A DNA stretch of 8,629 nucleotides from Euryarchaeota archaeon UBA130 (GTDB lineage: Archaea; Thermoplasmatota; Poseidoniia; Poseidoniales; Thalassarchaeaceae): NCBI GenBank assembly GCA_002505775.1, contig DAVY01000005.1, positions 15,098 to 23,726 on the forward strand, given 5' to 3'. The notes under the pieces were generated by a model, which was not told the DNA's origin, ran no database searches, and worked only from the letters and a program-made list of their open reading frames with translations. The position numbers were made by a program, and so were the translations under genes. Shown here piece after piece: positions 1-6,096 of the stretch. The number at the start of each line of letters is the position of its first letter. The stretch's first letter is position 1.

Positions 1-944
1 GGGGATAGTGGTATCACTTCTGTTCTGACATCAAGTCCTGTCCTGTTGAGGACCTTCGCGATAGTCCCTTCGAACCATCCCTCTGAGGATTTCTCCATAA
101 ATCGCATATCAAGCACGCAGGATTCTCCATCCATGACTTCCAACGGCCCTGCGTCCTCCCCTGAGTCTTTTCGAATTCTCCCTCCTGATCCCAGAATATC
201 CATCGGCAGGACTGTTCCAGTACCGGCAATTGTCAGAGCGTGCATCGGGACCGAGGACATTCCTCCTAGCTTTATTCCGGCTGCATGGGATATCGCGAGA
301 CCGTTTCCTGAACCATGTGAGGGAGCAGACCAGATTCCCTGATACCCCTGAGAGGCGACTATGACGGATTTGGCTTGGATAGGGATGAGATCCCCCGATT
401 CAATGTCTAGTGCAATTATTCCTCGTACCTGGTTGTTGTCCATCACCAATGTGACAGGAAGAAGGTCTGACCTTCTGTTTATCTTACGCTTCATGGTCTG
501 CTCTTCGAGGGTCCTCGTAACCTCCCTCACAGTGCTGTCTCCGCAACCTGCAACTCTGGCGATACTATGCCCTGGGAGTTGGGAAAGGTGCGGGGACCCA
601 TCAGGTGATCTCCTGAGGACTAGCCCCCATCTTTCCAGCTCAGCTAGGTTTTCCACTGCCGATGAGCATATCCTCGTGGCCGCCTCCTCGTTTGTTGTTT
701 CGCCCCCTGCTGAGATGGTGTCCTGGATATGAGAAGAGGGAGTTGTCTCATTCAATGAGGCGGCGAGGCCGGATAGTGGGGGGTGTCCTGAAGCTGACCC
801 AACCGAAGACTCGGAAACCAGTAGAGGATTCGCTCCAGCGTCAGCCGCTGATATGGCCGCTCTCAGGGCCGCAGGCCCATCACCCAGTACTAAGACGTCC
901 CACGACTCCATGCCTATCGGCCCTTCCACTGGGAAAGGTGTCAT
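1..944 (-). CDS. SdhA/FrdA-family FAD flavoprotein, divergent, partial at left edge
   Basis: The gene starts at ATG 944 and stays open to the window edge, giving 314 complete residues; its C-terminus lies outside. ATG at 911 (residue 12) is an alternative start and leaves a more typical N-terminus. Seen: an N-terminal Rossmann dinucleotide-binding motif (GDGPAAL, 21-27); a His (H54) near where the covalent-FAD His of the family falls; a GHSxxR motif (125-130); a second nucleotide-binding strand (residues 193-203); and segments 212-258 and 277-283 that align with succinate dehydrogenase/fumarate reductase flavoprotein subunits. Family knowledge: these enzymes oxidise succinate or reduce fumarate, and L-aspartate oxidase is a relative. 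Odd: the substrate-binding Thr-Glu pair is replaced by Pro-Met (247-248), and about 35 residues that normally carry the catalytic Arg appear to be missing. It may therefore not be a true succinate dehydrogenase. It lies 25 bases downstream of the membrane-protein gene, probably in one operon. Confidence 0.8.
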   Translation of the reverse strand, partial: MTPFPVEGPIGMESWDVLVLGDGPAALRAAISAADAGANPLLVSESSVGSASGHPPLSGLAASLNETTPSSHIQDTISAGGETTNEEAATRICSSAVENLAELERWGLVLRRSPDGSPHLSQLPGHSIARVAGCGDSTVREVTRTLEEQTMKRKINRRSDLLPVTLVMDNNQVRGIIALDIESGDLIPIQAKSVIVASQGYQGIWSAPSHGSGNGLAISHAAGIKLGGMSSVPMHALTIAGTGTVLPMDILGSGGRIRKDSGEDAGPLEVMDGESCVLDMRFMEKSSEGWFEGTIAKVLNRTGLDVRTEVIPLS

Positions 945-969
945 GAATATGACGCTCGGTGCACATTGG

Positions 970-2433
970 TTAATTCTGCCTATCGCTCAGGGGAATCGCT
1001 ATTCTCCTGACTGCTTCAGCGGCTTCAGTCATGCGTACTGCGGCACTTTCGGGATTTACTCCGGTTGTCAATGAAGTCTGGATTACCATCGAGGATAGGG
1101 TCTCGCCAGACTCGCCCTTCAGAGTCACTTGAACGGGGTGTGGGCCTGACTCGGAATCCGGCCACGCTATGCCTATCCACAGCACGACAGCATTGTCTAG
1201 CATCCTCATTAGTTTGGCGACCTTGTCAATTTTCTCATCTGTGATGGTTAGGGGGTGTGGTGTTGTCGGCGCGCTGATTCTCAGGCTTTGGTGTGCTGGC
1301 TCTCCTTTGGCGACTACTATGTCGAGTTCGAATGTCTTGAGGGCCTCAGTGTGATTGTGAATCATGACGAAGAGTTCCCCCTGCCCCTCTGAGCACCTAG
1401 GAGGGAGGTCTAGGTCAAGCCTCCACGAGTCAAGATCCTCTCCCTGTATCCCAGATACAGAGTCATGAAGTCTGTCAATTAGCCTGAAGAGGCCTGGCTC
1501 CCATGCCCTGGTGTGTGCGAGCAGTTTGCTCAGTGAAGAGACGTTGAATTTTTTCGAGGGGTCGAAGAGCGCGTCTGTGGCGCTTATCTTGAACACCGAT
1601 TTTACCTCTGAAATCATTCTGTTCCGATCTATAATCCCTCTTTGCTCCCAGTGGATTGCCTGTAGTGTGCGCTCGACAGCGGAATTGGGTGTCTGGCCCG
1701 TCCTAACGCTAAACTCCAATGAGTCGAGCCACTCATCCCAGAGATCGCTTGTCTCAGGGTCCAGATGTGCCTTCATAGAGTCTGTAAACACCGATTTGAG
1801 TATGCTGTCATGCAGTGTTGGAGCATGTAAGGAGAGTAGTGTGAAGTCATTTGACCTCATTGGGATACTTCCCTCGAGCTTGAGCGAGTTGAGTATGCAG
1901 ACTGTTCCGAAAAAGGCCCCTGATGCCATTAGGGAGGGGGCTAGGACTGCACCCGGATTTAGTCTCATCAGGACGTATAGTGATGCCGCGCCAAGAATTG
2001 CTGATGCTAGCCTCAGCCTCTCCCTTATCCCCCTGTCCCTCAGGGTGCTGATTATTCTCTCTGATCCTGGATACGATCCCTTCGACTTGTGCCCCTCTAC
2101 TGTGAGTGATAGCCTGTCTCTGGCCACCATCGATGAGAACCATGATGCCATATTGGTCGGGATGTAAAGGATTGAGATAGCAGTGAACAGACCGATGCTC
2201 AGTTCGATCGAGGAGTATTCCCACCCAACTAGCAAAACTGCACAGGAGACGGTGGCCACTGCGGGAAGGGTCAGTCTGATCTCTGAGGTAGTCCTAACCG
2301 AGGAAAGCCAGACCCAGAACCTCCTTCCAGCGTCCCTCCTGGCAATCATTCTAGAGAGGGCTCTTTCGTTCCTAGCTCCAAATCCACTGTCCTCCCCATA
2401 CGGGGTCGGCAGTGGAGAGAGGGGGTCCTCCAT
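970..2433 (-). CDS. Unrecognised membrane protein, 487 aa, N-terminal helices plus soluble C-terminal domain
   Basis: I do not recognise this family. The start is ATG 2433 and the stop TAA 970-972. By eye there is a polar, arginine-rich N-terminus (about 1-50), then four hydrophobic segments in two hairpins (roughly 53-70, 77-97, 140-158 and 161-182). These are separated by a basic loop (about 100-138) that is probably cytoplasmic. Residues 190-345 look mostly helical and charged. Residues 350-456 alternate polar and hydrophobic residues in short strands and could be a beta-sandwich. There is no signal peptide, nucleotide-binding motif or Cys cluster. A plus-strand reading frame at 1511-2167 is open but looks like a low-complexity Ser-rich shadow of this gene. 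The SdhA-like flavoprotein gene follows after 25 bases on the same strand, so the two may be co-expressed; a functional link is inference. Existence of the gene is fairly sure, function unknown. Confidence 0.75.
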   Translation of the reverse strand: MEDPLSPLPTPYGEDSGFGARNERALSRMIARRDAGRRFWVWLSSVRTTSEIRLTLPAVATVSCAVLLVGWEYSSIELSIGLFTAISILYIPTNMASWFSSMVARDRLSLTVEGHKSKGSYPGSERIISTLRDRGIRERLRLASAILGAASLYVLMRLNPGAVLAPSLMASGAFFGTVCILNSLKLEGSIPMRSNDFTLLSLHAPTLHDSILKSVFTDSMKAHLDPETSDLWDEWLDSLEFSVRTGQTPNSAVERTLQAIHWEQRGIIDRNRMISEVKSVFKISATDALFDPSKKFNVSSLSKLLAHTRAWEPGLFRLIDRLHDSVSGIQGEDLDSWRLDLDLPPRCSEGQGELFVMIHNHTEALKTFELDIVVAKGEPAHQSLRISAPTTPHPLTITDEKIDKVAKLMRMLDNAVVLWIGIAWPDSESGPHPVQVTLKGESGETLSSMVIQTSLTTGVNPESAAVRMTEAAEAVRRIAIPLSDRQN

Positions 2434-2536
2434 GTACCGTGTGAAGAGTTATCGTGCTTGATGGCATCGGAGGATAGGATGCCAGAAGGGGCGTTTTCTT
2501 CGCTAGACTTCTTGAGGGGTAGGCTTTGCGGGATAC

Positions 2537-2614
2537 GGGCGTGTAGCATAGCCTGGATAATGCACTGGCCTCCTAAGCCAGGGACCGCGGGTTCGAATCC
2601 TGCCGCGCCCGCCA
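2537..2614 (+). tRNA. tRNA-Arg (anticodon CCT), CCA encoded
   Basis: A full cloverleaf folds by eye. Acceptor arms 2537-2543 and 2604-2610 pair with one T-G wobble. The D arm pairs GCAT (2546-2549) with ATGC (2560-2563). The anticodon stem CTGGC/GCCAG (2565-2569, 2577-2581) closes the loop CTCCTAA with anticodon CCT at 2572-2574. The T loop is TTCGAAT, closed by a 5-bp stem with one G-T. The discriminator is G2611 and CCA is encoded at 2612-2614. Position 37 is A. It would read AGG, which is common in the neighbouring genes. It lies on the plus strand between minus-strand genes and ends 18 bases from the 3' end of the RFC-like gene. Confidence 0.97.
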
Positions 2615-2632
2615 CTGGAAGAATGCTGAATT

Positions 2633-3766
2633 CTATGTGAAGGCCAGTCCGTGAAGCTCGCCTGCTTCAGCGGCCCGATGGAGGAATCTCTCCAAGGGAA
2701 CTCTTGCATGCATTGACCTCCGCAGGCTGGTATCGCACTCCGCCAAGGCACCCAGGAGGTTGTCTCTGAGTGTGTCGGGTATTGCCAGCCTTCTCCCCAC
2801 TAGTACGTCGTGCAATTGCTGGACGACGTCATCTGCATCAAGGCCGTGTTCATTCATTAGACGGTCGATCTCGGCCAATGCTCCAACCAGTACTCTTTTT
2901 CTTCTGCCTCCTTTGTTCTCCCACTTCCACTCGACTACCCTTCCCCTCAGGGCCATCTCGACCAAGACACGCCCTGTCTGAAGGGTTGTCGCCTGGACCA
3001 GCTTATGGACAGCTGACCTATCTGCACTGAGCCCCCTAGATTCCAACATCTCCAATGTGAAGATAGCCTTTCTCAGATTTCCATCGCAAATATACGCCAC
3101 ATCCTCGATGACCTCTTGGCTGGCCTCAGAGTTAGATTGTTCATTCAGAGAGTTGAGGGTATGGACGATTCTCTCCCTGTCAGTAGCAGGTATCCTGATC
3201 ATCCTGCTCCTGGACCTGAGTGCGTCAATTATCCTAGAAGGGGCGCGTGCCACCATGATGAACCTGGATGCGTTTCCTACTTTCTCCATCATTCTTCTGA
3301 GATAGGCCTGGCGGATGGGCCCAAGGTGATCTGCATCCTCCAGTATTATGAGTCTACTAACTGGTATAGTCCCAGGTCCTGTTTCTGTCTCAAAGCCCGC
3401 AGGGGGGGAGTCGCCCCCGGGGATTTGCGCCATCCCCCTGTCGAAGGCGTCCAGACTCATTCTCCCTGCTAGGGTATCGCTGGATCCACCAGGCCTCAGG
3501 AAGTTCTCGAATTTCGCCATTGCACCTGACTGACGCGCTAGATCTCTGCATTGTAGCACGTGTGTCGTTGATCTCCATCCGGGCCCTAAGATCTGTCTGG
3601 CTACCAGATTCCAAGACGCGGTCTTCCCCACTCCGGGGGGGCCCGTGATCAACAAGTGGGGGGGGTCTTGACTGACTGATGCGGATTGAAGGGCACTCCT
3701 TACTCCTTGCGGGACCGCCAGAGCATCGAAATTACTCGGAGAGTACTCGGTTAGCCAGCTCGCCAT
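2633..3766 (-). CDS. Replication factor C small-subunit-like AAA+ ATPase (clamp loader), divergent
   Basis: 377 residues, ATG 3766 to TAG 2633-2635. RFC small subunits are AAA+ proteins of the clamp loader that places the PCNA ring on primed DNA. Seen in order: an N-terminal segment like the family's W-x-EKYRP start (here WLTEYSP, 4-10); Walker A GPPGVGKT (42-49); Walker B region LIILEDAD (139-146) followed by LRRMMEK (156-162), matching the family's ALRRTME; SRS (185-187) in place of SRC, with the arginine finger kept; sensor 2 GNLRKAI (229-235); and a helical collar domain from about 255. Odd: the DEAD box reads EDAD, the sensor-1 Asn position reads Arg (174), and about 37 extra Gly/Pro-rich residues lie between Walker A and Walker B. 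It is likely an accessory or paralogous RFC small subunit rather than the main one; this is inferred. It lies 36 bases downstream of rpoP, with a hairpin between them. Confidence 0.85.
   Translation of the reverse strand: MASWLTEYSPSNFDALAVPQGVRSALQSASVSQDPPHLLITGPPGVGKTASWNLVARQILGPGWRSTTHVLQCRDLARQSGAMAKFENFLRPGGSSDTLAGRMSLDAFDRGMAQIPGGDSPPAGFETETGPGTIPVSRLIILEDADHLGPIRQAYLRRMMEKVGNASRFIMVARAPSRIIDALRSRSRMIRIPATDRERIVHTLNSLNEQSNSEASQEVIEDVAYICDGNLRKAIFTLEMLESRGLSADRSAVHKLVQATTLQTGRVLVEMALRGRVVEWKWENKGGRRKRVLVGALAEIDRLMNEHGLDADDVVQQLHDVLVGRRLAIPDTLRDNLLGALAECDTSLRRSMHARVPLERFLHRAAEAGELHGLAFT
3356..3496 (-). other. Gly/Pro-rich insertion within the RFC-like ATPase (residues about 91-137)
   Basis: Comparison from memory with archaeal RFC small subunits gives about 57 residues between the Walker A Thr and the Walker B acidic pair; here there are about 94. 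The extra stretch is rich in Gly, Pro, Ser and Thr, and its DNA contains a run of seven G (plus strand, 3402-3408) followed by a C-rich complement. It looks like a flexible surface loop. The boundaries are approximate. Confidence 0.5.
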
Positions 3767-3768
3767 GA

Positions 3769-3788
3769 CCCCTCGTTCGCGTGAGGGG
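3769..3788 (-). repeat. GC-rich hairpin directly upstream of the RFC-like gene's start codon
   Basis: On the minus strand, CCCCTC (3788-3783) and GAGGGG (3774-3769) form a perfect 6-bp inverted repeat around an 8-base loop. The 3' arm ends two bases before the ATG at 3766. It fills most of the 36-base gap between the rpoP stop and this ATG. In an rpoP-rfc transcript it could hide the start region, act as a processing site or give partial attenuation; the role is inferred. No T-run follows, so it is not a classic terminator. Confidence 0.5.
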
Positions 3789-3802
3789 ACTTGAACTCTC
3801 TC

Positions 3803-4075
3803 TCATATCGCCTTTAGCGTCTTGATGGGCCTGCCTTGGCTTCTGGGTTTGGCGAAGACCCTGTAACCGCACTTGTGGCATGTCTTTCCTGTGGATCCTG
3901 CTTCAATCCAGGTCAGGTGCCCACACCTGAGGCACTTGTACCTAATTTCTAGTGGATCCATCGATGACTCGCAGTGGTTGCACTTTGGCGGTTCGGAGGG
4001 GTTCCATACCTTTCTGTCGGTACGATTACACTTCCGGCACTTATGGTTGACCATGTACTCGTTCTCGTTCGCCAT
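3803..4075 (-). CDS. rpoP: DNA-directed RNA polymerase subunit P (Rpb12-like), with extra N-terminal zinc ribbon
   Basis: 90 residues from ATG 4075 to TGA 3803-3805. RpoP is the small zinc-binding subunit of archaeal RNA polymerase, equivalent to eukaryotic Rpb12. The C-terminal half (44-90) matches the family: YKCLRCG (C48, C51), then CHKCGYRV (C66, C69), then a basic tail ending LKAI. Odd: residues 10-36 carry another CxxC pair set (C13/C16 and C32/C35), so the protein has two zinc ribbons and is about twice the usual 40-60 residues. ATG 4054 is a possible shorter start, and an in-frame TTG at 4105 would add ten residues. All three starts keep both ribbons. It lies 49 bases downstream of guaA and 36 bases upstream of the RFC-like gene, likely in one transcript. 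Confidence 0.85.
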   Translation of the reverse strand: MANENEYMVNHKCRKCNRTDRKVWNPSEPPKCNHCESSMDPLEIRYKCLRCGHLTWIEAGSTGKTCHKCGYRVFAKPRSQGRPIKTLKAI

Positions 4076-4124
4076 CGTGCCCGCGACTTTGATGTCCTTC
4101 TTCAACCTGTCCTATGTCTCAAAT

Positions 4125-4712
4125 TCATTTTCTGGCGCTTTCACAGACGTTGATGAAGTTCTGAAACATCACATTGCCATACTCAGAGTCGTTTACTTCT
4201 GGGTGGAACTGAAGGCCGAATCTGTCCCCTCCAGAGTTCTCCATCCCTTGGACCTCGCACGACTCGCTCCTTGCAGTGATCGAGAAACCCGTCGGTACTT
4301 GGGTGACCTCGTCGTTGTGGCTTTCCCAGACTGTCTGAGTGCTCGGGGTTCCGTTGAAAATCTTCCCTCCTGAACCCACCAGTGATATCGTTGCTGCTCC
4401 GAATTCTGGCTTGGGGGCCTCAGCTGACTTTCCCCCATAATATCCGGCCATAAACTGGTGACCCGCACATATTCCCAGAATCGGAACGTCGAGGGTGAGG
4501 TATTCAGCGCAGTTTCCCAGCTCGCCCGTTAGGCCCACTCTGGCCGCCCCACCGGAGAGTATCAGTCCGTCAACCTCCCTGAGGCCAGACAGGGGCGTGT
4601 CATTTGGGAAAATCTTGGTGTCTACTCCTAGATATCTGAGCATTCTCCATTCTCTGTGCGTCCACTGACCGCCATTATCTATCACGTCGATAACCAGTTT
4701 TCGGTCCTCCAT
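4125..4712 (-). CDS. guaA: GMP synthase (glutamine-hydrolysing) subunit A, class I glutamine amidotransferase
   Basis: 195 residues, ATG 4712 to TGA 4125-4127; about the normal length for the separate archaeal amidotransferase subunit. It hydrolyses glutamine and hands ammonia to the ATP-pyrophosphatase subunit B, which aminates XMP to GMP. Seen: the start segment VIDVIDNGGQWTHR (7-20); LILSGG (50-55); the nucleophile elbow GICAGHQ with catalytic Cys82; SHNDEV (131-136), typical of GMP synthases; and LQFHPEV with the His170/Glu172 pair that completes the triad. The subunit B gene is not in this window, so the two subunits are unlinked at this locus. It heads the minus-strand set guaA-rpoP-rfc. 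An AT-rich element about 30 bases upstream of the ATG suggests a leaderless transcript. Confidence 0.95.
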   Translation of the reverse strand: MEDRKLVIDVIDNGGQWTHREWRMLRYLGVDTKIFPNDTPLSGLREVDGLILSGGAARVGLTGELGNCAEYLTLDVPILGICAGHQFMAGYYGGKSAEAPKPEFGAATISLVGSGGKIFNGTPSTQTVWESHNDEVTQVPTGFSITARSESCEVQGMENSGGDRFGLQFHPEVNDSEYGNVMFQNFINVCESARK

Positions 4713-4736
4713 AGACGTCGAAGACGCAGGAGGGTG

Positions 4737-4746
4737 ATGAATAATG
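4737..4746 (-). promoter_or_regulatory. Candidate archaeal TATA-like element for guaA
   Basis: On the minus strand an AT-rich element reading CATTATTC is centred about 30 bases upstream of ATG 4712. Archaeal TATA boxes lie roughly 26-30 bases before the transcription start, so transcription would begin at or next to the ATG and give a leaderless mRNA. No Shine-Dalgarno sequence precedes the ATG, which agrees. Assigned by position and composition only. Confidence 0.35.
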
Positions 4747-4756
4747 CCCTCTCAAA

Positions 4757-4769
4757 GGTTGAAAAAGAG
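4757..4769 (+). promoter_or_regulatory. Candidate promoter element for tRNA-Asp
   Basis: An A-rich stretch (GAAAAAG at 4761-4767) lies 25-31 bases upstream of the mature tRNA 5' end at 4792, where a TATA/BRE pair would be expected. It shares the 79-base gap with the opposite-facing guaA promoter candidate. It is a weak match to a TATA consensus. Confidence 0.3.
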
Positions 4770-4791
4770 AACCCTTCTCGTAGAGTTCCAA

Positions 4792-4867
4792 GCCCCGATG
4801 GTGTAGTGGCCTATCATGCAGCCCTGTCGAGGCTGCGACCCGGGTTCAAATCCCGGTCGGGGCGCCA
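4792..4867 (+). tRNA. tRNA-Asp (anticodon GTC), CCA encoded
   Basis: The acceptor stem GCCCCGA (4792-4798) pairs perfectly with TCGGGGC (4857-4863). The anticodon stem CAGCC/GGCTG closes the loop CTGTCGA with anticodon GTC at 4826-4828. The T arm CCGGG-TTCAAAT-CCCGG is perfect. The discriminator is G4864 and CCA is encoded at 4865-4867. Position 37 is G (4829), the base methylated by Trm5. The trm5 gene converges on this tRNA and ends 7 bases beyond its CCA. Confidence 0.97.
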
Positions 4868-4874
4868 CTCGAAA

Positions 4875-6071
4875 TTACTCATCGCTCTCAGCTGTGCCTA
4901 ACCATGCCTCGAATGAGCAGAGCCTCAGGGTGCTGCTGTAGTCCCTCTTCACCTTGAGGCTTACAGACGGGGGATGTGGGTGCAGTGGGGATGTGATTTC
5001 GACTATTTTGTTGATGGTCTCCTCGATATCGGATTCGGCGATAATCACCCTTCCCCTGATGAGAGAGGGAGATTCGTTGTCCAGTAGATGTATCAGCCCG
5101 GGGAGCAGGTCGATTGTTTTGTGAGGGAGGTTCACCACAAGCATGTCCCATGAGTTGCTCATCTCGGCAATACTGGACAGTTCGGTTGCATCCGCGACAC
5201 CGACGATTCGGTCCGGAAATATTCTCTGTATGGCCGAAGGGGTTTCGGGGTATTTCCTTCCATCCCACCTCCTGAGGTTGTCCAGAAGCATACTGATTGC
5301 GTCTGGGTTGAGGTCAGCGGCCATGACGTCCGAAACTAACGATTCCTCTGTGATGATGTTAGCCAGGGCAGGGCCCACTCCACAGAACGGGTCACAGACC
5401 CTAATCGGCCTACCAAGCAGCTCCCTGAGTCTCCTTGCCATGCTCAGTGTCTCGATTCTCTCTGCCTGTAGCTTGGTTGAGAAGTACGCTTTTGTGGGGT
5501 CGCAAAGTATCATTTTTCCAGACTCCCTCACCATCACACGGGTGTCTATCTTGTCCTCTGAGATATCCCCAATGATCAACTCGTCATCTTCTCTGAGTGC
5601 TATTGGTACTAGGTCCCTTATCCTGAACTCCCCTTGAACCCCTCTGTCCTCCATCAAGATCCTGACCCTTGGGTGAGCAGTCATCTTTGAGTAGGCAATC
5701 TCATTTCTGTATTGAGAGACGTCCTCTTCGATCCTTACAATCATCATGTCTCCAATGAACTCGTGATTCGAGGGCCAGCTCTCCCCATGGAGAGTTATGC
5801 TCTCCTCGCCGACTAACTCCCGGAGGTGTTCCCACCAGTCTCCTGAGTCATCTCCGTAAGGGACCCCGTCGACAATGACTAACTGATATCCATCGAGTAA
5901 GGCTGGGAGCGTATCTGGTGCCTGTTCTGAGAGGGGTATCAATCTGTGCTTGCCGTCGGAGTCTGGAAAAATCCTCATGGTCTCAGAATGGAGGGCGTTG
6001 TCTTTCAGTAGGACGATTACGTCCTGCACGGAATTATTCGGGACCCTCAGATGTCGCATCACGTTCATCAT
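4875..6071 (-). CDS. trm5: tRNA (guanine-37-N1)-methyltransferase, Trm5 family
   Basis: 398 residues from ATG 6071 to TAA 4875-4877. Trm5 transfers a methyl group from S-adenosylmethionine to N1 of G37 in tRNA, preventing frameshifts. The N-terminus (RHLRVPNNSVQDV, 6-18) resembles the D1 domain start of archaeal Trm5. It is followed by HEFIGD (103-108), GEFRIR (147-152), YFSTKLQAER (196-205), SAM motif I DPFCGVGP (227-234), an acidic ribose-binding DLN (253-255) and the catalytic NLP (314-316). In Methanocaldococcus Trm5 the corresponding Arg, Tyr, Glu and Asn are catalytic, and all appear present here. The frame is open further upstream, but that part overlaps dphB and does not match the family. 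ATG 6059 is an equally good start. The wyosine enzyme TYW2 (Taw2) is a relative, but the NLP motif favours Trm5. Confidence 0.92.
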   Translation of the reverse strand: MMNVMRHLRVPNNSVQDVIVLLKDNALHSETMRIFPDSDGKHRLIPLSEQAPDTLPALLDGYQLVIVDGVPYGDDSGDWWEHLRELVGEESITLHGESWPSNHEFIGDMMIVRIEEDVSQYRNEIAYSKMTAHPRVRILMEDRGVQGEFRIRDLVPIALREDDELIIGDISEDKIDTRVMVRESGKMILCDPTKAYFSTKLQAERIETLSMARRLRELLGRPIRVCDPFCGVGPALANIITEESLVSDVMAADLNPDAISMLLDNLRRWDGRKYPETPSAIQRIFPDRIVGVADATELSSIAEMSNSWDMLVVNLPHKTIDLLPGLIHLLDNESPSLIRGRVIIAESDIEETINKIVEITSPLHPHPPSVSLKVKRDYSSTLRLCSFEAWLGTAESDE

Positions 6072-6096
6072 GTCCGACGGGTCAGCGCGCTTCAGA

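Noticed and set aside
1511..2167. A 218-codon plus-strand open frame opposite the membrane protein gene
   Set aside because: Its translation is Ser/Leu-rich and domain-free, while the opposite strand carries a longer frame with coherent membrane helices and an operon neighbour.
2346..2751. Small reading frames across and antisense to tRNA-Arg, with translations such as GFEP and RGRIRTRG
   Set aside because: These peptides are the usual artefact of translating a tRNA T arm and anticodon arm. A full tRNA cloverleaf explains the bases, and the frames also overlap the ends of two better-supported genes.
3776..3800. A minus-strand GTTCAAGTCCCC stretch that looks like a tRNA T arm, possibly a tRNA fragment or attachment site
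   Set aside because: The flanking bases do not form a 5-bp T stem, there is no matching acceptor strand or CCA, and the upstream side is rpoP coding sequence. No integrase or direct repeat is present.
3873..4373. A 166-codon plus-strand frame across rpoP and guaA
   Set aside because: It is antisense to two clearly recognised genes with intact catalytic and metal-binding motifs, and shows no recognisable domain itself.
5950..6096. Upstream extension of dphB by 49 residues
   Set aside because: It runs antisense through the conserved start of trm5, and the DphB fold begins only a few residues after ATG 6097.
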